A stretch of DNA of 58,261 bases from Clostridia bacterium (GCA_017462825.1 JAFTQI010000021.1:1-58261); one strand, 5' to 3'; counted from the stretch's first letter, positions 26,318 to 36,680 are shown. A program made the numbers and translations. Notes: generated from the letters alone by a model not told the origin.

Positions 26318-27313
26318 ATGTTAAAATACTGTATAAAAAGATTATTGCTTTCCATATTGATATTGCTCGGCGTGTCACTCATTCTGTACATTTTGGTTTC
26401 CTTTATGCCTGTGGACTATTTTGAAGACCAAATTAGAAACAGCTTGGGTGGCGCCGTTGAGAGCAACGAAGCGGAAGTGCAAGCGAAATTAGATTCCATC
26501 AAAGCGTATTACGGCTTGGATTCCAACGTATTTAAAGGCTACTTTAATTGGCTTTCCAGACTTTGCAAAGGGGACCTTGGTAATTCTTTCGTAGAAAAGC
26601 AACCCGTTGAAGACGTTATCTTTAGAGATATGGGCGTTTCTTTCGGGATTTCCCTTGTTGCGTTGATTTTAGAGCTTTTGATCGCGATTCCGCTTGGTAT
26701 CAAATGCGCGTGCAATCAATATGGCAAGCTTGACTATTTCGTCACCGTACTTACGATGATTGGGATTTCTTTCCCGACCTTCTTCCTTGGCGGTATTGTA
26801 AAGAAGATTTTTGCCTCCGACCTTGGTTGGTTTGAACCGATCGGCCTTAAATCCAGTTTACCGATGGACGCTTCGGATTGGCAGCGTTTTGGGGATATGC
26901 TTTGGCACTTGGTATTGCCTATGTTCGTGCTTGTCGTTCTTTCTATCGGCGGTTGGATGCGTTATACGCGTACGAATACGCTCGAAGTATTGAACGCGGA
27001 CTATATCCGTACGGCGCGTGCGAAAGGCTTGTCCGAAAAATCGGTTGTTTACAAGCACGTATTTAGAAATACGTTGATTCCGCTCGTAACAATGCTAGCG
27101 GGTACGCTACCGTCGCTATTCGGCGGTGCGATGATCACCGAAACGGTGTTCGACTTGCCCGGTATTGGTAACACGGCTTGGAAGCTGATGCAGGCGGGTG
27201 ATATACCGTTTATCATGGGCTACAATATGTTTATTGCAGTGTTGACAGTTATCGGTATATTGCTTACCGATATTATGTACGCGGTTGTTGACCCGCGTGT
27301 AAAATTGGGTTAA
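26318..27313 (+). CDS. oppB: Oligopeptide ABC transporter permease OppB
   Basis: Inner-membrane permease of 331 residues. The N-terminus MLKYCIKRLLLSILILLGVSLILYILVSFMP is the typical first helix of DppB/OppB proteins. The EAA loop is in NADYIRTARAKGLSEKSVVYKHVFRNTLIPLVT, which docks on the ATPases. The protein ends DIMYAVVDPRVKLG, as usual for the family. It is followed by oppC 12 bases later. Confidence 0.96.
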   Translation: MLKYCIKRLLLSILILLGVSLILYILVSFMPVDYFEDQIRNSLGGAVESNEAEVQAKLDSIKAYYGLDSNVFKGYFNWLSRLCKGDLGNSFVEKQPVEDVIFRDMGVSFGISLVALILELLIAIPLGIKCACNQYGKLDYFVTVLTMIGISFPTFFLGGIVKKIFASDLGWFEPIGLKSSLPMDASDWQRFGDMLWHLVLPMFVLVVLSIGGWMRYTRTNTLEVLNADYIRTARAKGLSEKSVVYKHVFRNTLIPLVTMLAGTLPSLFGGAMITETVFDLPGIGNTAWKLMQAGDIPFIMGYNMFIAVLTVIGILLTDIMYAVVDPRVKLG

Positions 27314-27324
27314 GGAGGGTAATT

Positions 27325-28401
27325 ATGAAAGACGAAAAGAAAGAAAACGTTGTAGAAGAATTGCCCGTAAAAGCAAACGAAACGGCTGAAGATTTGCACG
27401 GGGAAAATTTGGGAGACCGAGTTCGCGTGCTTTCGCCCGGGATGATGGTTGCAAAGCGTTTTTTCCGCTCCAAACTTTCTATCATCGGTTTATTGATGCT
27501 TGTTATGCTGTTTGTTGCGTCCTTTGTGGGACCCATTTTCTCGCCTTGGTCGTCGAACGGTAAACCCGTGCGCGACGAAACGAGTATTCCCGACGCTACG
27601 CCGTATAAGATTGAATATACGATCGACGGCAAAACGTATTATGCTTACGATATTTTCGTGTCCGAAAATCCCGCGTATAATGCATACGGCGATATCGATT
27701 CCACCCATTTGCTCGGCACGGATCAATGGGGGTATGACATTTTCACCAATCTCTTGATTGGCGGAAGAATCTCGCTTACAATCGGTTTTGTCGTTATTAT
27801 CTTGGAAACGATACTCGGCGTAATCCTAGGCGGGTTAGCAGGATATTTCGGCGGTTGGGTCGACAACCTAATCATGCGTATCGTCGATATCCTAAGCTGT
27901 ATTCCGACATTGCCAATTATGCTTATTTTGTCGGCAACGCTTACGGCAAACGGGATAGAAGACATTCGAAGACTGTATTTTCTAATGATAATTCTAACGC
28001 TGTTCGGCTGGGTCGGCACTGCGCGATTGGTGCGCGGACAAATCCTGTCTTTGCGTGAGCAAGAATTTATGTTGGCGGCGAAATGTTCGGGGCTTTCTAC
28101 ATATAGAAAGATTTTCAAGCACTTGCTTCCCAACGTAATGCCGCAGCTTATCGTTTCGATGACGATGGGGCTTGGCAGCATTATCCTTATGGAAGCTACC
28201 CTTGGTTATTTGAACCTTGGTGCGCCTTTGGATACGCCTACGTGGGGGTCTATGATCAACACGGCGTCCAACCCGATTTTCTTGAAGTTATATCCTCATT
28301 TCTGGGTTCCTCCCGGAATTTGTATTACGCTTGCGATTTTGGCGTTCAACTTTGTAGGCGACGGCTTGCGCGACGCGTTTGACCCGAAGATGAAGAGGTG
28401 A
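27325..28401 (+). CDS. oppC: Oligopeptide ABC transporter permease OppC
   Basis: Second permease, 358 residues. A charged N-terminal tail (1-45) precedes the first helix; the periplasmic-side segment DSTHLLGTDQWGYDIFTNLLIGGRISL is a hallmark of OppC/DppC, and the EAA loop is QEFMLAAKCSGLSTYRKIFKHLLPNVMPQLIV. It ends with the family pattern NFVGDGLRDAFDPK. AGGAGGG precedes the ATG; the stop lies just before the oppD start. Confidence 0.96.
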   Translation: MKDEKKENVVEELPVKANETAEDLHGENLGDRVRVLSPGMMVAKRFFRSKLSIIGLLMLVMLFVASFVGPIFSPWSSNGKPVRDETSIPDATPYKIEYTIDGKTYYAYDIFVSENPAYNAYGDIDSTHLLGTDQWGYDIFTNLLIGGRISLTIGFVVIILETILGVILGGLAGYFGGWVDNLIMRIVDILSCIPTLPIMLILSATLTANGIEDIRRLYFLMIILTLFGWVGTARLVRGQILSLREQEFMLAAKCSGLSTYRKIFKHLLPNVMPQLIVSMTMGLGSIILMEATLGYLNLGAPLDTPTWGSMINTASNPIFLKLYPHFWVPPGICITLAILAFNFVGDGLRDAFDPKMKR

Positions 28402-28406
28402 TGAAG

Positions 28407-29690
28407 ATGGCTGGAAATAAGAAATCTCATTATATCTCCGCTCGTGAATCCCGTAAAATCGCGAAATCGAATGCAAAAATCACCAAAGCGCTCGAAAAAA
28501 GAAAGAGAAGAAAAAACGTAGAGTCTGAATACCTCACTGAAATGAAAGACCCTGCGAATATCGTAGAATTTGAAAACTTAAACACCTATTTCTATACGGA
28601 CACGGGCGTTGTTAAGGCAGTAAACGGCGTTACGTTTTCCATTCCCGAGGGTTCGACGGTTGGCGTCGTAGGAGAATCGGGTTGCGGTAAGAGTGTTACG
28701 TCGCTGTCCTTAATGCAACTTGTAAGCGGTCCTTCCGGTCAAATTGTCGACGGTTCGATTCGTTTCCGTACGAAAGCTTTCCGTCGCGATAAAAAGGGGA
28801 AGAAGATACCCGTGTACGAGACGAAAGAAGAAAACGGCGAACAAGTAATCGTAAAGAAAGGCGGTAAACCCGTCGTCAAAAAGGACGAACTTGGCGGTAC
28901 GATGTACGAAACGGATGAAAAGGTGTACGACATTGCAAAAATGCCTGTCGAAGCGATGCGTTCGATTCGCGGTAGAGAAATCGCAATGATTTTCCAAGAA
29001 CCGATGACGTCGCTTAACCCCGTTTTTACAATCGGGAATCAGCTCGACGAAGTTGCATTCTTGCATATTGAAGGCATTTCCAAGAAAAATGCGAAAAAGC
29101 GCAGTATTGAAATGCTTAATCTCGTAGGCATCGCCGATCCCGAAGGGGTTTATAAAAAATATCCCCATCAGCTTTCGGGCGGTATGCGTCAACGTGTTAT
29201 GATTGCAATGTCCTTGCTTTGCAATCCTCGCTTGATTATCGCGGATGAACCCACGACGGCGCTCGACGTTACCATTCAAGCGCAAATTTTGGATTTGCTT
29301 CGCGAGATTAAAGACAAAATCAGCGGTTCGATTATGTTGATTACGCACGACCTTGGCGTTGTTGCGGAAATGGCGGATTACGTAGTCGTTATGTATGCAG
29401 GTAAAGTGATTGAAATGGGTACGGCGGAAGATATTTTCGACAATCCTTTGCATCCCTACACGATTGGCTTGCAAAAGAGCAAACCTACGGTTGACGGCGA
29501 AGTGGAATCCTTGTACTGTATCCCCGGTTTTGTACCCAATCCCGTAGATATGCCCAATTATTGCTATTTCCGCGATAGATGCGACAAGTGCCGTATGGAA
29601 TGCGCCGGCGAATATCCTCATCTTGTAAAAGTGTCGGATACGCACAGCGTAGCCTGCTATCTCTACGAGGAGGGCGGTGAAAATGAATGA
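28407..29690 (+). CDS. oppD: Oligopeptide ABC transporter ATPase OppD with a large insertion
   Basis: First ATPase of the importer, 427 residues. After a Lys/Arg-rich N-terminal tail (about 1-45) come Walker A GESGCGKS (89-96), Q-loop FQEPMTSLNP (196-205), signature LSGGMRQR, Walker B LIIADEP and the OppD-type C-terminal domain with cysteines CYFRDRCDKCRMEC that usually bind an iron-sulfur cluster or zinc. Between Walker A and the Q-loop, residues about 122-177 form a lysine- and glutamate-rich insertion absent from ordinary OppD. GAGG about eight bases upstream favours ATG 28407; ATG 28401 is possible. It overlaps oppF. Confidence 0.94.
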   Translation: MAGNKKSHYISARESRKIAKSNAKITKALEKRKRRKNVESEYLTEMKDPANIVEFENLNTYFYTDTGVVKAVNGVTFSIPEGSTVGVVGESGCGKSVTSLSLMQLVSGPSGQIVDGSIRFRTKAFRRDKKGKKIPVYETKEENGEQVIVKKGGKPVVKKDELGGTMYETDEKVYDIAKMPVEAMRSIRGREIAMIFQEPMTSLNPVFTIGNQLDEVAFLHIEGISKKNAKKRSIEMLNLVGIADPEGVYKKYPHQLSGGMRQRVMIAMSLLCNPRLIIADEPTTALDVTIQAQILDLLREIKDKISGSIMLITHDLGVVAEMADYVVVMYAGKVIEMGTAEDIFDNPLHPYTIGLQKSKPTVDGEVESLYCIPGFVPNPVDMPNYCYFRDRCDKCRMECAGEYPHLVKVSDTHSVACYLYEEGGENE

Positions 29691-31233
29691 ACTTGAAATG
29701 AATAATGCCCAAAACCTTGAAGAAGAAAAGGTGGAAGCGGTAGCGGAAACGCCCGTTGAAACGGTAGAAGAAGCGCCCGTTGAAGAAACAGTCGCGCAAG
29801 AAACGCCCGTTGAAACGGTAGAAGAAGCGCCCGTTGAAGAAACAGTCGCGCAAGAAACGGCAAAGGAAGAAACTCTTGTAAAAGAGGCGAATGAAACGTT
29901 AGAAGACGAACCCGTTCAAATGCAAATGGACGGGGTGGAAGAAATTGAAGAGGAAGCAGCTCCTGCAGAGGAAACGACCGATCAAGAAACTCCCGTGCAA
30001 GAACAGGTAGAAACCGTTAGCGAAGAAGAATCCGAGCAAATTGAAATGGAAGAAATCGTTGCGTCCGAAAAGGAAGAAGATCTTTCGGGGAAACGCGACG
30101 TATGCTGTCCTCATTGCGATCAAAAGCTTCGCATTAGCGACGACGCGGATAAAGCGTTTATTTGTCCTGCATGCCGCAAGGTATTCCGCTTAAAGACGAA
30201 GAAAAAGTATTCGAAAATCGTTAGCCAAAAGATTCTTAACGACGAGATTTTGTTAAGCGTTAAAAATTTGAAAAAACATTTCGTTGTGGGGACGAACTTT
30301 TTCGGTAAACCTACGGCATACTTAAAAGCAGTTGATAACGTATCCTTTGACTTAAGAAAGGGCACGACGCTTGGTATCGTAGGCGAATCGGGCTGCGGTA
30401 AGACAACGATGGGGCGTACGATTTTACGTCTTTACGACGTAACGGGCGGTTCGGTAAAATTCAAAGACCAAGAACTCACGACCCTTTCCAATAAAGAATT
30501 CGATAAGCTTCGTCCGAACATGCAAATGATTTTCCAAGACCCTTACGCGAGCCTTTCGCCCCGTTTGACGGTCGGTGAAATTATTGGCGAAGCGGCGCGT
30601 CAGCACGGTTTAACGAAAGGTAAAAACTATCGTGATTACGTGCTCGAAATTATGAAAATGTGCGGTTTGCAACCCCATTATTTCGACCGTTATCCCCACG
30701 AATTCTCGGGTGGTCAACGTCAGCGTATTTGTATCGCGCGCGCTTTGGCGCTCAAGCCTGATTTGGTTATTTGCGACGAGCCTGTTTCCGCGCTCGACGT
30801 ATCCATTCAAGCGCAAATTATCAATATGCTCAAAGATTTGCAAAAGGAATTGGGGTTGACCTATGTATTTATTTCGCACGACTTGTCCGTTGTAAAGCAT
30901 ATTTCGGATGAAATCGGCGTAATGTACTTGGGCAGTATGGTGGAATACGGCTCGAAAAAGAGTATTTTTGAGAATACGTTGCACCCTTACACGAAAGCGC
31001 TTTTCTCGGCAGTTCCTATTCCCGATCCGCATACAAAGATGAACCGTATCATTTTGAAAGGGGACATTCCTTCTCCCGTCAATCCGCCTAAGGGTTGCAA
31101 ATTCCACACTCGTTGCGATAAGTGTATGGAAGTATGTAAAACGGTTGCGCCGAAGTATTTAGAAGTGGAAAAAGGGCATTTCTGCGCTTGTCACTTGTAC
31201 GATCCTGAGTACAACGGCGGTTCGGAAAACTAA
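29683..31233 (+). CDS. oppF: Oligopeptide ABC transporter ATPase OppF with acidic repeats and a zinc ribbon
   Basis: Second ATPase, 516 residues against a usual 310-330. Residues 1-138 are an acidic, low-complexity tail containing two exact copies of ETPVETVEEAPVEETVAQ (22-39, 40-57). A CPHC...CPAC zinc ribbon follows (C142, C145, C161, C164). The ATPase domain then runs from about 187: Walker A GESGCGKT (234-241), Q-loop FQDPYASLSP, signature FSGGQRQR, Walker B VICDEP and the C-terminal CKFHTRCDKCMEVC. GAGGAGG upstream favours ATG 29683. The domain fusion is real in the reading frame, since no stop separates the parts; its function is unknown. Confidence 0.93.
   Translation: MNELEMNNAQNLEEEKVEAVAETPVETVEEAPVEETVAQETPVETVEEAPVEETVAQETAKEETLVKEANETLEDEPVQMQMDGVEEIEEEAAPAEETTDQETPVQEQVETVSEEESEQIEMEEIVASEKEEDLSGKRDVCCPHCDQKLRISDDADKAFICPACRKVFRLKTKKKYSKIVSQKILNDEILLSVKNLKKHFVVGTNFFGKPTAYLKAVDNVSFDLRKGTTLGIVGESGCGKTTMGRTILRLYDVTGGSVKFKDQELTTLSNKEFDKLRPNMQMIFQDPYASLSPRLTVGEIIGEAARQHGLTKGKNYRDYVLEIMKMCGLQPHYFDRYPHEFSGGQRQRICIARALALKPDLVICDEPVSALDVSIQAQIINMLKDLQKELGLTYVFISHDLSVVKHISDEIGVMYLGSMVEYGSKKSIFENTLHPYTKALFSAVPIPDPHTKMNRIILKGDIPSPVNPPKGCKFHTRCDKCMEVCKTVAPKYLEVEKGHFCACHLYDPEYNGGSEN
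29746..29853 (+). repeat. Exact 54-base tandem duplication inside oppF
   Basis: Bases 29746-29799 and 29800-29853 are identical, encoding two copies of an 18-residue acidic unit in frame. Perfect nucleotide identity including third positions points to a recent duplication or to ongoing slippage. Confidence 0.93.
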
Positions 31234-31251
31234 CGATTATTTGAGGACTTT

Positions 31252-31497
31252 ATGGCAAAAAAGAAAAAGGACGATTTAGATACCGAAACGACGTTTGCGG
31301 ATATGAACGTTGAAGGTTTTAAATGGTACGATCCCCAACGAAAAAAGAAAGGCTATAAGAAGAATTTTGAAAAGCCGAGTAAAAAAGAATATTGGGCGAT
31401 GGTGCGTGGCGCATTCCGCGCGTATGCGCCGATGTTCCTTTCCGTCATTTGCGGATTTGGCATAATGGTACTTCTAATGTATTTATGGTTAAAATAA
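31252..31497 (+). CDS. Small single-pass membrane protein at the end of the opp operon
   Basis: An 81-residue protein: a Lys/Asp-rich cytoplasmic half with ADMNVEGFKWYDP (16-28) and KKKGYKKNFEKPSKKEYW, followed by one transmembrane helix (about 57-80). It starts 18 bases after oppF and shares its terminator, so it belongs to the importer operon. I do not recognise the family. A role as an accessory or assembly factor of the Opp complex is inference from position only. Confidence 0.75.
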   Translation: MAKKKKDDLDTETTFADMNVEGFKWYDPQRKKKGYKKNFEKPSKKEYWAMVRGAFRAYAPMFLSVICGFGIMVLLMYLWLK

Positions 31498-31528
31498 AAA
31501 ATGCTCCGATTTTCGGAGCATTTTTTAT
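31496..31528. terminator. Terminator of the opp operon
   Basis: AAAAATGCTCCGA-TTT-TCGGAGCATTTTT hairpin with a T run, close behind the stop codon. The A run on the other side allows it to serve the convergent gene too. Confidence 0.93.
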
Positions 31529-31556
31529 TTGTATGAGAGAATTAATAATGCATTAT

Positions 31557-32258
31557 TTATGAATGGCGCTTTGCCAAAAGTTTGCCCGTTTCCGCGTTCA
31601 ATAAAAAAGCGCTCACGTTTCCTTTTCGGTCGATAATGCCCACGTAATAATACGGATTATCTTCATAGATTAGCCGTATGCCGATTTCACCTGCAAAACC
31701 GTATCTATCCGTCAGGGAAGAAAAGACGTCGCTTTCCGTTTCTTGCAACTTGTTTAATATATCCCGCGGAGATAGCGTTTGTTCGGTTAAAACGGATTTT
31801 GCTTCCAAAACAATGCGTTCATCGCCATAAACAATTTCACAAGATACCGTTTTAAGATTTTCCGCGGACAGGGTACAAAAATAGTAATATTCGCCCTTTA
31901 CGTTGTCATAGGACATTTCACCGCCATAGGAATCGTTTCCGATTTTAAAGTGAAATTCACACGTTTTTGTGCCGTTGGGGGCTACCAGGTACGCGTCGAA
32001 TCGCGGCGACCCTTCTCTTGCGACTCCGTCGGCAGAGTAGGGTACTTCTCTTTCCCCGATAAAAATCCGCAAGGAAAAATCCTCTGTTTCCGCAAGCAGG
32101 ATATTGCTTCGTATTTCAGAAACGTACGAAAAATATTCTAGTTTCTTTTTGCAGCTTGCGAAGAACGGGAAAAGGGGCAAAAAGCCGATTAAGAGCAGCA
32201 TACATAAAATTTTTTTAAGCCTTTGGACTGGCTTTACTGACGTAGAGAAAAAGTTCAT
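31557..32258 (-). CDS. Lipoprotein of unknown function
   Basis: A 233-residue protein with a late lipoprotein signal: basic stretch RLKK, hydrophobic helix (about 18-33) and lipobox FASC (C36). The mature part is mostly beta-like with aromatic-rich segments (GEYYYFCTLS, EDNPYYYVGIIDRKG) and ends in SAFLLNAETGKLLAKRHS, reminiscent of PepSY-like tails, but I do not assign a family. No ribosome binding site is seen before this ATG, and a TATAAT lies only five bases upstream, so the start or the promoter reading may be wrong; an ATG 19 codons further in is an alternative. Confidence 0.7.
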   Translation of the reverse strand: MNFFSTSVKPVQRLKKILCMLLLIGFLPLFPFFASCKKKLEYFSYVSEIRSNILLAETEDFSLRIFIGEREVPYSADGVAREGSPRFDAYLVAPNGTKTCEFHFKIGNDSYGGEMSYDNVKGEYYYFCTLSAENLKTVSCEIVYGDERIVLEAKSVLTEQTLSPRDILNKLQETESDVFSSLTDRYGFAGEIGIRLIYEDNPYYYVGIIDRKGNVSAFLLNAETGKLLAKRHS

Positions 32259-32313
32259 AGTAAATTATATTAAAAAAAGATGATAAACATACCAAAAAAA
32301 TTTCTTTATACAG

Positions 32314-32342
32314 TTGATTTTTTGCTTTTTGTGTGGTAAAAT
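32314..32342 (+). promoter_or_regulatory. Promoter of the 32376 gene
   Basis: TTGATT (32314-32319), 17 bases, TAAAAT (32337-32342), followed by AAGGGGGAG before the ATG. Confidence 0.7.
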
Positions 32343-32375
32343 AATATAAATATTATATACAAGGGGGAGAAGATT

Positions 32376-32979
32376 ATGGGCGTTGATAAAGTAATCCTGC
32401 GCGCGTTCTTGAATACGCTCGCCGCAATCGGCGTCTTAATCTTGTTCCTGTTTGCCGCGCTTTGCACCTTTTATCCGTCCACAATGATGAAGATTACCTA
32501 CGATTTGGGAATGGAGTCCGCAAGTATTCATTTTGCGGAACGCGCTTATAAAGACAGCGACGATATTTACTATATCGCCTATGCAACGGAAGTGGCGATC
32601 GGAGAAGGCAAAGACGGAAAGATTGATAGCTGCGGCGAACGTTTTATTGAGGACGGCGAATTTCACGCATACTGCACGGCGAAAGACCAAGAACTTGGCG
32701 ATAGCGTAAACGGCACATATGAACAGTACGTATGCGGGCAGGTATGCATCGCGAAGTATTGCCGCGGCGAGAAAAATGAAGCGGTAGAATGCGCGTTTGC
32801 ATGGAAAGGGGAATCGTTTACAAGAAACAACGCGGTGGTTGCCGTGTTGATTACGGCGCTGCAAGCGCAAGACGCCGAAACGGCGCAAATGATAAAGGGG
32901 AAAATGGAGCAGATGCAAGGAAGCGTATCGAATGCGGATAAAGCGTATTTCGAGCGCACTCTCGCGCTGATTGGAAACT

Positions 32980-32981
<2 letters not shown>
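32376..32981 (+). CDS. Membrane-anchored protein of unknown function
   Basis: A 201-residue protein with one strong N-terminal helix (about 9-35) and a mainly helical, Glu/Lys/Ala-rich remainder with six cysteines in about 85-140. Pairs of helices such as SASIHFAERAYKDSDDIYYIAYATEVAIGEGK and NADKAYFERTLALIGN look TPR-like. AAGGGGGAG upstream supports the start. I do not recognise a family. It has its own promoter and terminator and no obvious partner. Confidence 0.75.
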
Positions 32982-34523
<1,542 letters not shown>

Positions 34524-34545
34524 GGATTAAAAGGAGTATAGAGAT

Positions 34546-35526
34546 ATGGAAAACAATGTTCGTCCCGAAAGTATGGCTCGAATCACAACGAAAGCGCTTG
34601 CGGAAGCGTTTATTGCGGAGCAGGTGGCGGAAATTCAAGCGCAGGTAGGGAATAAAAAGGTGTTGCTTGCGCTCTCTGGCGGTGTGGATTCATCTGTAGT
34701 AGCGGCTTTGCTTGTAAAAGCAATCGGCAAACAGCTCGTTTGCGTACACGTCAATCACGGTTTGCTCCGTAAAGGCGAACCCGAAGAGGTTGTCAAGGTA
34801 TTCCGTGACGAAATGGACGCGAATCTTGTCTACGTAGACGCGGCCGACCGCTTTTTAGGCAAACTTGCAGGTGTGGAAGAACCCGAAAAGAAACGCAAAA
34901 TCATCGGCGCGGAGTTTGTCCGCGTGTTTGAAGAAGAAGCGAGAAAGCTCGAAGGGATTGAGTTTTTGGCTCAGGGGACGATTTATCCCGACATTATTGA
35001 AAGCGACGGCGTAAAAGCCCACCACAACGTTGGCGGATTGCCCGAAGATATGCAATTTGAGCTTGTCGAGCCGTTGAAATTCTTGTACAAAGACGAAGTC
35101 CGTATGGTGGGTAGCGTGTTAGGATTGCCCGACGGAATGGTATACCGTCAACCGTTCCCCGGCCCTGGGCTTGGCGTGCGTTGTCTTGGCGCAATCACGC
35201 GCGATAGATTGGAAGCGGTGCGTGAATCGGACGCGATTTTGCGTGAAGAATTCGCTAAAGCAGGTTTGGAAGGTAAGGTATGGCAATATTTCACGGCGGT
35301 ACCTGATTTCCGCTCGGTAGGCGTAAAGGACGGCAAGCGTACGTACGCTTATCCCGTAATCATTCGTGCAGTAAATACCGTAGACGCGATGTCGGCAACG
35401 ATTGAAGAAATTCCTTACGACGTATTGCGTAAAATCACCGCGCGTATTACGGCGGAAGTAGAAAACGTAAACCGCGTCTTGTACGATTTGACCCCGAAGC
35501 CCTCGGGAACAATCGAATGGGAATAA
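34546..35526 (+). CDS. guaA: GMP synthase, ATP-pyrophosphatase subunit without a glutaminase domain
   Basis: Aminates XMP to GMP with ATP. The 326-residue protein contains only the PP-loop ATPase (SGGVDSS, 44-50) and the C-terminal dimerisation domain ([14 protein letters not shown] to [13 protein letters not shown]). The N-terminal class I glutamine amidotransferase domain of ordinary bacterial GuaA (about 190 residues) is absent. The 22-base gap to guaB leaves no room for it, and the AAGGAG ribosome binding site supports the short start. Either a separate glutaminase subunit is encoded elsewhere, as in archaea, or the enzyme uses free ammonia. Confidence 0.95.
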   Translation: MENNVRPESMARITTKALAEAFIAEQVAEIQAQVGNKKVLLALSGGVDSSVVAALLVKAIGKQLVCVHVNHGLLRKGEPEEVVKVFRDEMDANLVYVDAADRFLGKLAGVEEPEKKRKIIGAEFVRVFEEEARKLEGIEFLAQGTIYPDIIESDGVKAHHNVGGLPEDMQFELVEPLKFLYKDEVRMVGSVLGLPDGMVYRQPFPGPGLGVRCLGAITRDRLEAVRESDAILREEFAKAGLEGKVWQYFTAVPDFRSVGVKDGKRTYAYPVIIRAVNTVDAMSATIEEIPYDVLRKITARITAEVENVNRVLYDLTPKPSGTIEWE

Positions 35527-35545
35527 TCTAAAACGGAAAAAGAAA

Positions 35546-35584
35546 CCCTTTGGCTGAATGAGAATTCAGCCAAAGGGCTTTTAA
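35546..35584 (+). terminator. Terminator after guaA
   Basis: Hairpin CCCTTTGGCTGAAT / ATTCAGCCAAAGGG with loop GAGA, followed by CTTTTAAT. Confidence 0.85.
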
Positions 35585-35626
35585 TATACAATAAATTCAA
35601 TATATAGAGGCGCACGGTTTTACAAA

Positions 35627-36463
35627 TTAGTTTTTAATTGCGCGCACGGAATGGGGCGTGACGTGGAAATGTTTTTTAAACAGTTGATAAAAATAGGAAA
35701 CGTTCGTTATACCGATCGATTCGCAAATTTGCTCCACGGAATAGGTAGTGTTTTGCAATAGGGAAAAGGCGTACGTCATTTTTTGTTTATTGAAATAATC
35801 GGTCATGGTCACACCGATATATTTTTTAAAAGACCGCCGTAAATATTCTTTGCTGTAAGCAAAGTGAGAAAGAATTTGGGCAAGTTCGACGGACAAATTA
35901 TCATGGGCGTTCAGCATAGATAAAAGTCTAGTAAGCCACGTAGGGTAGTTATAATTTTTTTGCAAATTATGTTCAAGAATAAAGGTGATAATTAAACAAG
36001 TCAACGCCCTTGCAGTAATGTCGTAATGGCTATCGTCAAGCGGATCGTTGAGCATGGGGATAAAGCTCTCGATTCTTGACATTTGTTCGATAGAGAGCAT
36101 TAATTGTAAATGGTATTTTCCGCTCAATAAATTTTCGTATAACGAAGGCTCGAAAAATGCGCAGCATTCCTTGAAATAATCAAGAGAAATCAAAATATCC
36201 CTATGCAAGAAATGCGAATTTTTCGGTTCGATGAATTGATGAGCGTCGGTAGGAACCATAAAATAAGCGTCGCCCGTACTGATCGTCGTGATTTCTCCAT
36301 TGATTCTATGCCTGCAAGAACCGTTGAAAACGTAGAAGAATTCTATATAATCGTGCTGATGCAAATATACGGTCTCGTATTCAATGATATGCGAATAAAC
36401 GGGTCTTTTTTTTGAAAGACGAAACGGTGGGCATATATAGAAATTTTTATCTAATTCGTTCAT
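35627..36463 (-). CDS. AraC-family transcriptional regulator
   Basis: A 278-residue regulator: N-terminal cupin-like sensor (about 1-130, with YLHQHDYIEFFYVFNGSCRHRINGE and GDAYFMVPTDAHQF) and a C-terminal double helix-turn-helix (about 180-275, YSKEYLRRSFKKYIGVTMTDYFNKQKM and VEQICESIGITNVSYFYQLFKKHF). Such proteins sense a sugar in the cytoplasm. It is divergent from the GH78-like gene, and two operator-like repeats lie between them. AGGAGG is two bases before ATG 36466 and five before ATG 36463; the second spacing is more usual, so I start there. Confidence 0.95.
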   Translation of the reverse strand: MNELDKNFYICPPFRLSKKRPVYSHIIEYETVYLHQHDYIEFFYVFNGSCRHRINGEITTISTGDAYFMVPTDAHQFIEPKNSHFLHRDILISLDYFKECCAFFEPSLYENLLSGKYHLQLMLSIEQMSRIESFIPMLNDPLDDSHYDITARALTCLIITFILEHNLQKNYNYPTWLTRLLSMLNAHDNLSVELAQILSHFAYSKEYLRRSFKKYIGVTMTDYFNKQKMTYAFSLLQNTTYSVEQICESIGITNVSYFYQLFKKHFHVTPHSVRAIKN

Positions 36464-36480
36464 CATAACCTCCTAAGGAG

Positions 36481-36509
36481 ATTATAGCAAAAAAACAAAC
36501 ATTTGGCAA
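36481..36509 (-). promoter_or_regulatory. Promoter of the araC-type gene
   Basis: On the minus strand TTGCCA (36504-36509), 17 bases, TATAAT (36481-36486). The expected start of transcription is about 36474, immediately at the AGGAGG sequence, so the leader would be only about ten bases. Confidence 0.82.
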
Positions 36510-36526
36510 GAGGTTTTAACTTATTG

Positions 36527-36553
36527 GTCATTTTAGCATAATCATTAGTCGTA
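36527..36553. promoter_or_regulatory. Operator-like repeat 1 (AraC-type, two half-sites)
   Basis: GGTCATTTTAGCATA, then N3-A-N-TAGTC. The half-sites GTCATT (36527) and GTCGTA (36548) are 21 bases apart, two helical turns, as expected for direct-repeat AraC-family binding. It lies 18 bases upstream of the regulator's own -35 box. The same sequence recurs at 36681. Confidence 0.6.
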
Positions 36554-36680
36554 TTAGAATAATTCCAAGAAAAGAGCTCCGACTGAAAATCTATACATTG
36601 TTATAAAGATTTTTTTCACCGTTTGGGCTTAATAAGAAAAGAAATTGTATCATAATGGCATAGATAAATTTTTAGGCAGG

